Shown here: positions 18,358-28,100 of the stretch, piece after piece
How positions within the stretch are numbered: position 1 is the stretch's first letter
Layout: each line of letters opens with the position of its first letter
Assembly (NCBI GenBank): GCA_017853115.1
Contig: JAFMKE010000008.1
Span: 1-35,759, forward strand
Source of the DNA: Verrucomicrobiota bacterium
Lineage (GTDB): Bacteria > Bacteroidota > Bacteroidia > Chitinophagales > UBA8649
Direction of reading: 5' to 3'
DNA: 35,759 bases
Position numbers and translations under genes: made by a program
Notes under the pieces: generated by a model
What the model saw: only the letters and a program-made list of their open reading frames with translations
The model's database searches: none
What the model was told of the DNA's origin: nothing

Positions 18358-19673
18358 GTCACACCAAATTAGACATCCCAAGCATACTCAACAACCTAGG
18401 TTTTAAAGGAATCAAACCTTTGCAAGAGGAGCTCTTACAAATAAGTGAAAAATATAGCAATACTTTATTGCTCGCTCCAACAGGCAGTGGGAAAACCTTA
18501 GCATTTTTATTGCCCGTGCTACGCAATCTACAAAAAGATATCGACGAAGTGCAATCCTTGATTTTAGCACCCACGCGGGAATTGGCGCTGCAAATTGAAA
18601 AGGTCTTTCGAGCTATGAAAACTGGACATAAAGTATTAAGCTGTTATGGTGGTCATTCATTCAGTAGAGAAAGAGAGCGTTTAAAACATCCACCCGCTGT
18701 TTTGGTAGCCACGCCAGGAAGATTACTTGATCACTTGCAACGAAAAACTTTTCAGTCGCGGTTTATAAAAACCCTGGTTCTGGACGAATATGACAAATCC
18801 TTGGAGATGGGATTTAGTAAGGAAATGCAAAGCATCTTTCGATTACTTCCGCAAAAAAGGCAGCATATCCTAACTTCAGCTACACGCATGGATAGCTTTC
18901 CCGACTTTATTCAATTAGATAAGCTAAAAACTATAGATTATTTAAATGAAAATCTTCAACCGAATTTAAGCTTCTATTTCGTCGAATCACCTTGGCAAGA
19001 CAAGTTAGCTAAGCTGGCTTCTCTACTCCGAAATTTTGATCGAGAATCCAGCGTTGTATTCTGCAACTTTAAGAAAGACATTGACACCATTAGTGATTTT
19101 CTTTACCACGAAGAGATACCCCACAGCTTGTTCTTTGGGGACCTGGACCAACAAGACAGAGAAAAGTCCTTGTTGAAATTTCGAAACGGGAGCAATTACG
19201 TGCTTTTGGCTACCGATTTGGCCGCACGCGGATTAGACATTCCTGAGATTAAAAACATTATACATTTTCAAATTCCCAGTAAAGAAGATGTGTTTACCCA
19301 TCGTAACGGACGAACAGCCCGAATGAACAAGAATGGCAAAGTATTTTTAATGCTAACGGAAGGCAAAGCATTACCCGATTATCTGCATGAAAAAATTATT
19401 GCATTCACTCCGGAAGTATCGGAATCCAATATACAAGCACCTACCTTCAGCACCTTATACATAAGTGCCGGGCGCCAGCAAAAAGTCTCTAAGGGCGATG
19501 TACTTGGGTTTGTATGTAAGATAGGCGAACTCGATATGAAGCATGTCGGTTTGATAGAGATTAAAGACACATCAAGCTATGTAGCCGTGCATACGCCATT
19601 GGCAGAACATGTGATTACAAAATGTGACGGACAACGACTAAAAAAAGGAAAGGTGCGAGTTGATTTTGCGTAA
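18354..19673 (+). CDS. DEAD-box RNA helicase with DbpA-like C-terminal domain
   Basis: Motifs APTGSGKT, PTRELA, TPGRLLDHL, DEYD, TSAT, ATDLAARGLDI, HRNGRTAR; C-terminal YISAGRQQKVSKGDVLGFVC...VGLIEIKDTSSYVAVH resembles the DbpA RNA-binding domain. Confidence 0.9.
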   Translation: MSHTKLDIPSILNNLGFKGIKPLQEELLQISEKYSNTLLLAPTGSGKTLAFLLPVLRNLQKDIDEVQSLILAPTRELALQIEKVFRAMKTGHKVLSCYGGHSFSRERERLKHPPAVLVATPGRLLDHLQRKTFQSRFIKTLVLDEYDKSLEMGFSKEMQSIFRLLPQKRQHILTSATRMDSFPDFIQLDKLKTIDYLNENLQPNLSFYFVESPWQDKLAKLASLLRNFDRESSVVFCNFKKDIDTISDFLYHEEIPHSLFFGDLDQQDREKSLLKFRNGSNYVLLATDLAARGLDIPEIKNIIHFQIPSKEDVFTHRNGRTARMNKNGKVFLMLTEGKALPDYLHEKIIAFTPEVSESNIQAPTFSTLYISAGRQQKVSKGDVLGFVCKIGELDMKHVGLIEIKDTSSYVAVHTPLAEHVITKCDGQRLKKGKVRVDFA

Positions 19674-19802
19674 GTAGAGAGCTTGGAAATTCATAAAAAT
19701 AAGATGAACCTATCATAACTCCCTACATGAAAGATTCCTAATGTATCCTCGGAATGTCGGAATTCTCAGGAATAACAATTGATAAGAGCTCCAAGGAAAT
19801 AC

Positions 19803-21029
19803 TTACTTTTTATTCTTCTCCTCTATCCACTTTCCCATATACTTCGTACTCTGCATTTGATGATACTGCATAACCTGGCCAATGAAATACTTCTGACGGT
19901 GCACGGCTATATTGCTTTTCAATTGCGAAATACGCGCGTGTAGGTGCTGAAAATATGGCGCTTTAGCAAATCGTTTGTTTAAAATTGTCTCGCATCTTTG
20001 AGATAAGCTTTCATGCAAATCCTTCGCCGTATATAAGCTGATAGCTGCGTCCACAAAAGCATCTTGATCATCCGTAACAATTCCAGGCACCGGCATATCA
20101 CCGTACAGGCCTTCTGCCCCGATTGAGGAAGTAACAACCGGTAATGCATTTCGCATGGCATCAAAGAGTTTGCCTTTGAGACCTGCCCCAAATCGAAGAG
20201 GTGCGAGCATAACCCGGGCTTCGCGCATCATAGCATCCGCATCTTCTACCCAGCCATCGATAAAAAATCCTTCTTGGGGTTTATGGTACTCTTGGATAAA
20301 TTGCGGAGTATACGCACCATAAAGATGCAATTCCGCTTCAGGCAGAGCTCGACGGATTTTGGGCCAAATTTCCATCTTGAGTTGCTTCACTGCATCGAGA
20401 TTTGGTGGATGATTAAAATTACCAATGCTTACAAAATGATGGCGCTCAGCGCAAGGTGAAATTTTAGCTTTGAGATCATTGTACAGTAAGGGAAAATAAC
20501 ACAAAAGGCCTGAAGGAATTTTGAACTTACTTTCTAAAATATCCATTTCCACTTCCGAGATCACCAAGCTTAAATCACAGCGCAGAATACTGGCTATTTC
20601 TCGTTTAGCATCATCCGTGAATAGGAAGTTATCATTAAATTCTTCGCAATCTCTTACCGCCTGTTCCCTTCCGCGCCGGAGGCAATGCAAATCCTCCATG
20701 TCCAATATTTTTATGGCATGAGGGACTTGCTCACTTACTCTCCACCCAAATTGTTCCTCTGTTATGAACCGATCAAACAAAACTAGCGTGGGATTGAGCT
20801 TCAAAAGATATTCATCAAAACTACTATCATTGAGTTGAACCAATTGGGCATCCACTCCCACAGTCATTAAATCCATAGCATGCTCGCCCATGGCACTTGC
20901 ACTGCACAAGGAGATGCTATAATCCATCGCTTGAAAGCATTGGATAATATCCAGCATATGGCTACCTGCAGCTGTTGTGCTGGGTTCAGGAAAGTGTCGC
21001 CCGATGATGAGGAGTTTTTTCATTTGCAC
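19803..21029 (-). CDS. Glycosyltransferase (GT4-like)
   Basis: LLIIGRHFPEPSTTAAGSHMLDIIQCF N-terminus; FVSIGNFNHPPNLDAVKQL and VMLAPLRFGAGLKGKLFDAMRNALPVVTSSIGAEGL C-terminal donor-site pattern. Confidence 0.85.
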   Translation of the reverse strand: MQMKKLLIIGRHFPEPSTTAAGSHMLDIIQCFQAMDYSISLCSASAMGEHAMDLMTVGVDAQLVQLNDSSFDEYLLKLNPTLVLFDRFITEEQFGWRVSEQVPHAIKILDMEDLHCLRRGREQAVRDCEEFNDNFLFTDDAKREIASILRCDLSLVISEVEMDILESKFKIPSGLLCYFPLLYNDLKAKISPCAERHHFVSIGNFNHPPNLDAVKQLKMEIWPKIRRALPEAELHLYGAYTPQFIQEYHKPQEGFFIDGWVEDADAMMREARVMLAPLRFGAGLKGKLFDAMRNALPVVTSSIGAEGLYGDMPVPGIVTDDQDAFVDAAISLYTAKDLHESLSQRCETILNKRFAKAPYFQHLHARISQLKSNIAVHRQKYFIGQVMQYHQMQSTKYMGKWIEEKNKK

Positions 21030-21115
21030 GACAAAGTTAAGGGATTCGAGGATGGCAAAAGAGAATGTAGGTGATATTGCTTATGTTTGTGAATGTAAAA
21101 CAATAGTCATTATAA

Positions 21116-21139
21116 TGCATACCTATATATAGATATGCA
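21116..21139. repeat. 24-bp near-perfect palindrome upstream of the esterase gene
   Basis: tgcatacctatatatagatatgca: 11 of 12 position pairs complementary. Confidence 0.6.
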
Positions 21140-21186
21140 ATGTTTTTGAGCAAATTACACACTTAAAAAGCAAAAAAGACTTTACA

Positions 21187-22062
21187 ATGAAAAAATCACT
21201 TTTGTTCTTCGTCATTCTTTTTATCATCGTAAGTAGTTGCAAAAAAGACAATAAAAATAATTTAGAGAGTTGCTTTTCAAACTCGAATGCGCAAGCTTTG
21301 GTGCATGACGGACAAAATAGAGAGTATATCTTGTACTTACCTAACTCATATAATGGGTCATCTGCAGTTCCATTAATGTTAAATTTTCATGGATTTGGTG
21401 GCAGCGCAAGTGATTTTTTGCAAGAAGCAGATATGCGACAACTGGCTGAATCAGACACCTTCATTTTGGTCTATCCTCAAGGGAGTTGTTCAGAAGGCTA
21501 TTCTTACTGGAATGCATGCCCAAATGGTAATGATAACAAAAGTGATACAGATGATTTCGGTTTTGTTGAATCATTAATTAACGTTGTTTCATCACAATAT
21601 AACATTGACGCAGAAAGAGTTTATGCTGTTGGATACTCAAATGGTGGTATGATGGCATATGGACTTGCAAACTATAAAAGTGATTTAATTGCTGCAATAG
21701 GGTCCGTGTCAGGCGCTATGTTGGACTGTATTGGACCTACCAGTCATCCAATGCCGGTCATACATCTTCATGGAACTTCTGATGGTGTTCTCCCCTATAG
21801 TGGGAGTAGTGAATGGAACTCTACCCAAAGTACCTTGGACCATTGGATAAATTTCAATAATACAGTTTTAAGTCCAAGCGTAATAAGTGAAAACAATATT
21901 GAGCATTATGTTTATGATCAGGGAGACAACTCAGTTTCTGTGGAACATTACAAATATATCGGAGGAGATCACGTTTGGTTTAAATCAAGTTTTCAAGGTC
22001 AAAATGCCTCTGAATTGGTTTGGAGTTTTGTATCTCGATATGACATCAATGGATTAAGATAA
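21187..22062 (+). CDS. Lipoprotein alpha/beta hydrolase, PHB depolymerase / feruloyl esterase (LpqC-like)
   Basis: Lipobox VSSC; PLMLNFHGFGGSASDF, VYPQGS, VYAVGYSNGGMMAY (GxSxG), VIHLHGTSDGVLPYSG. Confidence 0.88.
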   Translation: MKKSLLFFVILFIIVSSCKKDNKNNLESCFSNSNAQALVHDGQNREYILYLPNSYNGSSAVPLMLNFHGFGGSASDFLQEADMRQLAESDTFILVYPQGSCSEGYSYWNACPNGNDNKSDTDDFGFVESLINVVSSQYNIDAERVYAVGYSNGGMMAYGLANYKSDLIAAIGSVSGAMLDCIGPTSHPMPVIHLHGTSDGVLPYSGSSEWNSTQSTLDHWINFNNTVLSPSVISENNIEHYVYDQGDNSVSVEHYKYIGGDHVWFKSSFQGQNASELVWSFVSRYDINGLR

Positions 22063-22255
22063 AGGATAAAGCACATAACATTAGATGAAAGATATCACAT
22101 CAAACAAATTTTATCATGGGCGTACAGCGAAGTGCATCTCACAGATATAGACTCTCCATATCTTGACATTTTTAAGACAAAACGCCCAAGCTTGCTCGAA
22201 AATAGTTTGCGCAAAAACAAGTAACTTGCATCGCAATATTTAATTTGTTAACAAA

Positions 22256-23131
22256 ATGGCAAAGAAGGTAATTTTATGGGTACTGGCAGTGCTTCTCGCA
22301 GTATCTGCTATGATTTATCAACGAAGTACGGGGCCAACCTACGAATACAAGGGCTACCTGGAAAATAATGGTGAAAAGCTTAGGTACGAACTCATCCGAA
22401 CGCATGAAACCACCGCTGGGGCAAAAGTAGAAATGCCAATCGTTGAAGGCGCTGATTACCAAGCTACCCTAAACTTTAAGCGTTATCAAACACAGGATTC
22501 CATTACCGCCATAGATTTTCAACTGGAAGAAGACGGTCGTTTTCTTGCACAACTTCCCGTTCAACCCGCTGCAGGTAAAATGGAATACTTCGTGAGTGGT
22601 TCTATCAATGGTAAAATCTTTAGAATCCCTGAGAAAGAAGAAGACCAAATCATCTTGCGATACAAAGACCCAGTTTCTGACTTCATTCTTATTCCGCATG
22701 TGACTATGATGATTATCGTTATACTCTTCGGCATTCGTGCTGGATTAGGAGCAGTTTTCAATGATAGCACCTTCCGTAAATGGGCCATCGTAGCATTTGG
22801 GGCTATGACCTTGGGCGGCATGATTCTAGGACCTCTGGTACAAAAAAGTGCTTTTGGTGAATACTGGACTGGCTTTCCTTATGGAGGTGACTTCACCGAC
22901 AATAAAATGCTCATTATGTGGCTCGCGTGGGCACTAGCCTTGGCTGTTATTGGCTTTAAACCGAAAAAGAAAGAAAATGTGAGTCGAATAGCTGTTACCT
23001 TGGCTGCAGTTGTGATGACCATTGTTTATCTCATCCCACACAGCATGGGGGGATCTACCCTAGATTATGAGCAAGTAGATAAAGGTATTGACCCTAAAGA
23101 GGCGATAAAAACCGGCGCGGAGGACAAATAA
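22256..23131 (+). CDS. Uncharacterised membrane protein
   Basis: N-terminal TM, soluble beta-rich region, then about four predicted TM segments. Confidence 0.65.
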   Translation: MAKKVILWVLAVLLAVSAMIYQRSTGPTYEYKGYLENNGEKLRYELIRTHETTAGAKVEMPIVEGADYQATLNFKRYQTQDSITAIDFQLEEDGRFLAQLPVQPAAGKMEYFVSGSINGKIFRIPEKEEDQIILRYKDPVSDFILIPHVTMMIIVILFGIRAGLGAVFNDSTFRKWAIVAFGAMTLGGMILGPLVQKSAFGEYWTGFPYGGDFTDNKMLIMWLAWALALAVIGFKPKKKENVSRIAVTLAAVVMTIVYLIPHSMGGSTLDYEQVDKGIDPKEAIKTGAEDK

Positions 23132-23161
23132 CACTGTCTTCTCATGTAAAACAAGCTCAAA

Positions 23162-23608
23162 ATGCTCGCTAACTGGATACATATTGTGATTGTTCACTTT
23201 GCGGTAATCGGAACCCCTTGGTTGTTGTATCGCGCAGTTAAGCAAAGAAATGACACCATGGACAATGAAACATGGAAGCTCAATTACAGCTTGCTGATTC
23301 TCTTTGGTATTACTGCTGGCATCGCCTATTTTACTGGACCTGAAGCTGCTGACTACCTCAAAGGATTTTTAGAGGGATATAATCAAAACTTAGTAGAGAA
23401 TCACGCGCTATGGGGACGCGTTGCTTTCGTCATTCAAGTCATTGCTGCTTTCCTTGGCATCATGGGCTGGGCAAGTATCCTTCAGGAAGAAAAACCAGAC
23501 AAACGAATCGCATGGCTTATCATAGCCTTGTTAGCTGTCAATATCCTAGTTATGCTTTACACGGCACATCTCGGCGGAGAAATTCGACGACCTGATCTAA
23601 GCTTTTAA
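23162..23608 (+). CDS. Small multi-TM protein, DUF2231-like
   Basis: LANWIHIVIVHFAVIGTPWLLY, ENHALWGR and YTAHLGGEIRRPDL resemble the DUF2231 pattern. Confidence 0.55.
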   Translation: MLANWIHIVIVHFAVIGTPWLLYRAVKQRNDTMDNETWKLNYSLLILFGITAGIAYFTGPEAADYLKGFLEGYNQNLVENHALWGRVAFVIQVIAAFLGIMGWASILQEEKPDKRIAWLIIALLAVNILVMLYTAHLGGEIRRPDLSF

Positions 23609-23713
23609 CAGTTTTCAAACACGGAAGCACAATTCACTTCATTTTCAACATGAGTTTATAAGAAATATATCTTTCTAGTTTATGCTGATGTATTTTTACA
23701 CAAAATAAATGCC

Positions 23714-24637
23714 ATGAGTGTCACTTTAGCTTCTAGCGATTTCAATTTCCCGAACCAAGAAAATGTATACCACGGAAAAGTACGCGACGTTTACAGCCTG
23801 AAAGACAAACTAATTATGGTCGCTACCGACCGCATATCGGCTTTCGACCATATTTTACCGGAGGCCATTCCTTACAAGGGGCAAGTGCTCAACTTATTGG
23901 CAGCTCACTTCCTAGAAGCCACCAAAGACATTGTACCTAATTGGGTAGAGAGCATACCGCACCCTAACGTAACGGTTGGAAAAAAATGTGAGCCAATTCG
24001 CTTAGAAATGGTTATTCGCGGCTATCTGGCGGGTCATGCTGCCAGAACCTATAAAAGTGGCTTGAGAGAACTTTGTGGTGTAAGTCTGCCTGAAGGATTG
24101 AAAGAAAATGATAAACTACCCGAACCTATTATTACTCCAGCTACGAAAGCGGAAGAAGGGCACGATGAAGATATCAGTAAGGCAGATATTTTAGCCCGCG
24201 GAATCGTAAGCGAGAAAGTTTGGAATACACTTGAAAAATATACCCGCGCCTTGTTTGCTAAAGGAACAGAAATGGCTCGTGCGCGCGGTTTGATCTTGGT
24301 GGATACAAAATATGAATTCGGTATCTATCATGATGAAGTTATCTTGATTGATGAAATTCACACGCCAGATTCTTCGCGTTATTTTTATTTGGAGGGTTTT
24401 GATGAACGACAAGCCAAGGGTGAAGCACAGCAACACCTATCCAAAGAGTTTGTGCGAGAATGGTTGATGAGCAAAGGATTTCAAGGCAAAGATGGGCAGC
24501 AAATGCCTGAGATGGATGAGGCAATCGTTCAAACAATTAGTCAAAAGTATATTCATTTATATGAGCAAATTACGGGTAAGACCTTTACGCCTGAAGACGT
24601 ATCCACTATCGAGGCGAAAACCTTAGCCGTTATCTAA
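23714..24637 (+). CDS. purC: Phosphoribosylaminoimidazole-succinocarboxamide synthase
   Basis: [61 protein letters not shown]. Confidence 0.97.
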   Translation: MSVTLASSDFNFPNQENVYHGKVRDVYSLKDKLIMVATDRISAFDHILPEAIPYKGQVLNLLAAHFLEATKDIVPNWVESIPHPNVTVGKKCEPIRLEMVIRGYLAGHAARTYKSGLRELCGVSLPEGLKENDKLPEPIITPATKAEEGHDEDISKADILARGIVSEKVWNTLEKYTRALFAKGTEMARARGLILVDTKYEFGIYHDEVILIDEIHTPDSSRYFYLEGFDERQAKGEAQQHLSKEFVREWLMSKGFQGKDGQQMPEMDEAIVQTISQKYIHLYEQITGKTFTPEDVSTIEAKTLAVI

Positions 24638-24639
24638 AG

Positions 24640-25254
24640 ATGGGGCACATATTGACTGAGGCGCAACTCGATCATTTTGCGCACGAGGGCTTGTTGCTCA
24701 TTGATAATTTCTTGACCAACGAAACTGCCCAGCAGCTCCTTGAGGAAGCCAAATTCTGGCAAGCCGAAGAGGCATTCAAAAAGGCCGGTATCGGTCATTT
24801 AGATAAATTACATATTCAAGAAAATTATCGAGCCGATAAAATCAAGTGGATTAATAAGCAGGATTGTTTGCCAGCCACGAAAATCTACATGAATACCCTA
24901 GAAAAACTTATGCAAGAAACGAGCCGTGCGTTCTTTCTATCCCTCAAAGATTTCGAATCGATGTATGCTATCTATCCCAGAGCTTCGTTTTACAAAAAGC
25001 ATAAAGACCAGTTTGAGCACCAGGCCCACAGAATTATTTCTCTAGTCTTGTATCTAAACGAGGATTGGCAAGCAGACGATGGCGGACAGTTGGTGATTTA
25101 TAAGGAAGATGAAAAGACGATTATTGAACCGATATTTAATCGACTAGCTATCTTTAAAAGTGAGCTCTGGCATGAGGTACTCCCTTGTCAATCTGAACGA
25201 TTTAGTGTAACAAGTTGGTTTAAAGATCAGTTGAACGAAGTCAATTTTCTATGA
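24640..25254 (+). CDS. 2OG-Fe(II) oxygenase (SM-20 / prolyl hydroxylase-like)
   Basis: HxD...H layout: YKKHKDQFEHQAHRIISLVLYLNEDWQADDGGQLVIY ... LAIFKSELWHEVLPCQSERFSVTSWF. Confidence 0.85.
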   Translation: MGHILTEAQLDHFAHEGLLLIDNFLTNETAQQLLEEAKFWQAEEAFKKAGIGHLDKLHIQENYRADKIKWINKQDCLPATKIYMNTLEKLMQETSRAFFLSLKDFESMYAIYPRASFYKKHKDQFEHQAHRIISLVLYLNEDWQADDGGQLVIYKEDEKTIIEPIFNRLAIFKSELWHEVLPCQSERFSVTSWFKDQLNEVNFL

Positions 25255-25323
25255 TAGTTTGATAATTTGTCAATTGACTAATGAGCTAAATAACTCATTG
25301 CCAAATCTCCGTACCTTTAGCCC

Positions 25324-25980
25324 ATGAAAATTGTTTCGACAAAAGATGGTAGCCATACCGTTATTCATGATGTTTTGGGTGAACACTACCACTCTATCCA
25401 CGGCGCTATGCAGGAAAGTCAGCACGTGTTCATCAAAGAAGGCTTAGAACGACACAAAGACAAGTCAAAAGTCAAGGTTTTTGAAATGGGATTCGGCACA
25501 GGCTTAAACGCTTTATTGTCCTGTGAATATGCGGAAAAAAATCATGTCAAGGTGGAATACTATACCATAGAGGCCTATCCTTTGGATGTCGAACAAGCCA
25601 GGCAACTCAACTACCCTAAGTTAGTTGGATCAAAGGAAATGTTTAATAATATACATGATGCCGTATGGGAAGAATGCATAAAACTTTCTGCAAATTTCCA
25701 GCTGATGAAAATTAAGGGTTTATTAGAATCGACAGATTTAAGTTTTATACCGAAAATAGATGTCGTTTTTTATGATGCCTTTGCTCCCAATTCACAAGCA
25801 CATTTATGGGAACCGCCTGTGCTGGAAAAAATGTATACCTTATTAAACTCGGGCGGACATTTAGCCACATATTGTGCCAAAGGACAGTTTAAACGGAATT
25901 TAAAAGCTGTCGGTTTTGAAGTTGAAGGCGTACCTGGTCCTCCAGGAAAAAGAGAAATGACTTTAGGGTTTAAGCCTTAA
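25324..25980 (+). CDS. mnmD: tRNA (5-methylaminomethyl-2-thiouridine)(34)-methyltransferase MnmD
   Basis: YHSIHGAMQESQHVFIKEGL, VFEMGFGTGLNALL, DVVFYDAFAPNSQAHLWEPPVLEKMY, GPPGKREMT. Confidence 0.92.
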   Translation: MKIVSTKDGSHTVIHDVLGEHYHSIHGAMQESQHVFIKEGLERHKDKSKVKVFEMGFGTGLNALLSCEYAEKNHVKVEYYTIEAYPLDVEQARQLNYPKLVGSKEMFNNIHDAVWEECIKLSANFQLMKIKGLLESTDLSFIPKIDVVFYDAFAPNSQAHLWEPPVLEKMYTLLNSGGHLATYCAKGQFKRNLKAVGFEVEGVPGPPGKREMTLGFKP

Positions 25981-26396
25981 TCTATCTCACAAGCATTGAG
26001 CAGTTCATCTACTTTATCTTGGGTAAAGAAAGTCTGTTCCTTAGTGAATCGTTTACTGATATAATTCGTAATATTCGCTACCTGAATATCATTGAGTTGC
26101 GCTAAGCCCAGCATTTCCTCATTGTACCAGACGCCATTAACAAATAAAGAATCTTTTATCCCATGTCGAATGATACAAGGCACCTGATTGATATTTTCTT
26201 CCAACCAGTCTGTATTAGCTAAAGGAGGAACCAGTTGGCCTATACCCTCTCCATTTTCGCCATGGCATTGGGCACAATTATAGGCATAGCTTGTAGCACC
26301 TGGACTTCTAACCAAGCTGTTTAGTCCTTTGGTTAACAACCAAAAACCAAGCATTACACCAACCGCTATCAAAGCTGTCTTAGTTCTCGTATTCAT
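25977..26396 (-). CDS. Membrane-anchored cytochrome c
   Basis: N-terminal TM followed by CAQCH heme-binding motif (YNCAQCHGENGEGIGQLVPPLANTDWL). Confidence 0.9.
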   Translation of the reverse strand: MNTRTKTALIAVGVMLGFWLLTKGLNSLVRSPGATSYAYNCAQCHGENGEGIGQLVPPLANTDWLEENINQVPCIIRHGIKDSLFVNGVWYNEEMLGLAQLNDIQVANITNYISKRFTKEQTFFTQDKVDELLNACEID

Positions 26397-27000
26397 CTAA
26401 CAAAATCTCTATATCACTAATAAGTTGTGTAACGTCCGCTTCAGATGTTCCATCATAATATCCACGCACCCGCTGTTCCTTGTCGATTAAGATAAAAAAA
26501 CCACTATGTTCAAATCCGCCAGGCACCTCATCATCTTCGAAGGCAACAATCATATAATCTTCAGCCATGGCGAAGAGATCTTCCTTCTCTCCCGTAACAA
26601 AATGCCACTTCTCATTACTAAGAATATCAATTTTCGCAGCATAGGCATCCAGTTTTTGTATGCTATCGCGAACAGGATCAATGGTATGAGACAATAAGGC
26701 AACTGCAGGATTATCCATATAAGCATCGTGAATACGTAGCATTTGCTTCGTCATAACTGGGCAAATCGAAGGGCAAGAGGTAAAGAAAAAATCAGTGACA
26801 AAAATCTTGTCTTGAAATGTGGCATTGTTTACAACTTCGCCTTTTTGATCTACAAACTCAAAGTTTGCCACCGTATTAATAATCGTATCATATCCAGCGT
26901 CCGTTTTTACTACTTCCTTGCCATAAATAGGTAAACGAGGCGGTTCAGAACAAGCACTCAAACTAGCCGCAATAAGCAGAAATCCTATGATTTTTTTCAT
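26380..27000 (-). CDS. SCO1/SenC family lipoprotein
   Basis: Lipobox LSAC; VTDFFFTSCPSICPVMTKQMLRIH (CxxxC) and later His (GGFEHSGFFILIDKEQRVRGYYDG). Start set at internal Met 27000. Confidence 0.9.
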   Translation of the reverse strand: MKKIIGFLLIAASLSACSEPPRLPIYGKEVVKTDAGYDTIINTVANFEFVDQKGEVVNNATFQDKIFVTDFFFTSCPSICPVMTKQMLRIHDAYMDNPAVALLSHTIDPVRDSIQKLDAYAAKIDILSNEKWHFVTGEKEDLFAMAEDYMIVAFEDDEVPGGFEHSGFFILIDKEQRVRGYYDGTSEADVTQLISDIEILLDEYEN

Positions 27001-27054
27001 CTTAAAATTTATTAGTTGCACTAATTGAAACGAAGTTTAAGAATAGAAGTTCAA

Positions 27055-27840
27055 TTAAACTACAATACCTAAACTAAGCACAATAATTAATACCAATCCT
27101 ACAATGATCCGATAATATCCGAAGAATTTAAATCCATATTTGGTTAAGAAACCGATGAATCCTTTGATGGCGAGTAAGGCTACTACAAAAGCAAGCACAT
27201 TACCCAAAAGCAACATTTTAACATCTCCCATAGAAAAACCCACATCCAATTGATACTTCAACATCTTATAACCCGTTGCGGCCAACATCGTGGGAACAGC
27301 CAAGAAGAAAGAAAATTCTGCAGCATTTTTTCGATTCAGCTTTTGTGTAAGTCCACCAACTATAGTGGCCGCCGAACGCGAGACCCCAGGTATCATAGCA
27401 ATCACCTGAAAAAAACCAATAAACAAGGCTTTTCTTTTACTAATGGATTGATCTACTTGTAACTCTTCATTTTCAGCAAAAATACGGTCAACAAAAACTA
27501 AAAATATACCCCCTAAAATTAGATTGATCGCAACCACCCATGGGTTATCCAGTAAAGCATCGATATAATCATTCAGTAATAAACCAAAAAAGGCTGCTGG
27601 CAAGAAAGCAATACACAACTTAATATAGAAATCGACAGATTGCATGAATCTTTTCCAGTAAAGAACCAAAACGGAAAGTATAGCGCCAAACTGAATAGCA
27701 ACGGTAAACATTTTCACGTATTCACTGGAAGCAATTCCCATAAATGAGGAACCGATAATCATATGTCCTGTGGACGAAATAGGAAGAAACTCAGTGATCC
27801 CCTCGATTATTGCAAGAATAATCGCGTGCCAAACACTCAT
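27055..27840 (-). CDS. uppP: Undecaprenyl-diphosphatase
   Basis: [19 protein letters not shown] and [15 protein letters not shown]. Confidence 0.96.
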   Translation of the reverse strand: MSVWHAIILAIIEGITEFLPISSTGHMIIGSSFMGIASSEYVKMFTVAIQFGAILSVLVLYWKRFMQSVDFYIKLCIAFLPAAFFGLLLNDYIDALLDNPWVVAINLILGGIFLVFVDRIFAENEELQVDQSISKRKALFIGFFQVIAMIPGVSRSAATIVGGLTQKLNRKNAAEFSFFLAVPTMLAATGYKMLKYQLDVGFSMGDVKMLLLGNVLAFVVALLAIKGFIGFLTKYGFKFFGYYRIIVGLVLIIVLSLGIVV

Positions 27841-28091
27841 TATTCTGGACGCTTAAACTTTTTCAAAATGGCAACGGCTACTGTAATAAATCCAAGCATA
27901 ATAACTATAGGCGCTACCGTCAAGCGACGAAAACTGTAAATACTTTCATCGAACTCATAGGCATAACCATCCGGGCCAAGCTCATTGCCACCACCAGCCA
28001 TCAGGAAAAAACCTGCCACAACTAATAGTGCACCAATTCCGATTAGCATGTAATTCATTTTACTGTAGATCAATTCGTGTTGTGCGCTCAT
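27840..28091 (-). CDS. DUF3098-family small membrane protein
   Basis: 83-aa, two-TM protein between ftsX and upp[24 protein letters not shown]. Confidence 0.8.
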   Translation of the reverse strand: MSAQHELIYSKMNYMLIGIGALLVVAGFFLMAGGGNELGPDGYAYEFDESIYSFRRLTVAPIVIMLGFITVAVAILKKFKRPE

Positions 28092-28100
28092 TATTCAATT

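Noticed and set aside
25269-25299. Two small palindromes upstream of mnmD (gtcaattgac and aatgag...ctcatt)
   Set aside because: Short and AT-rich; expected by chance at this composition, with no supporting context.
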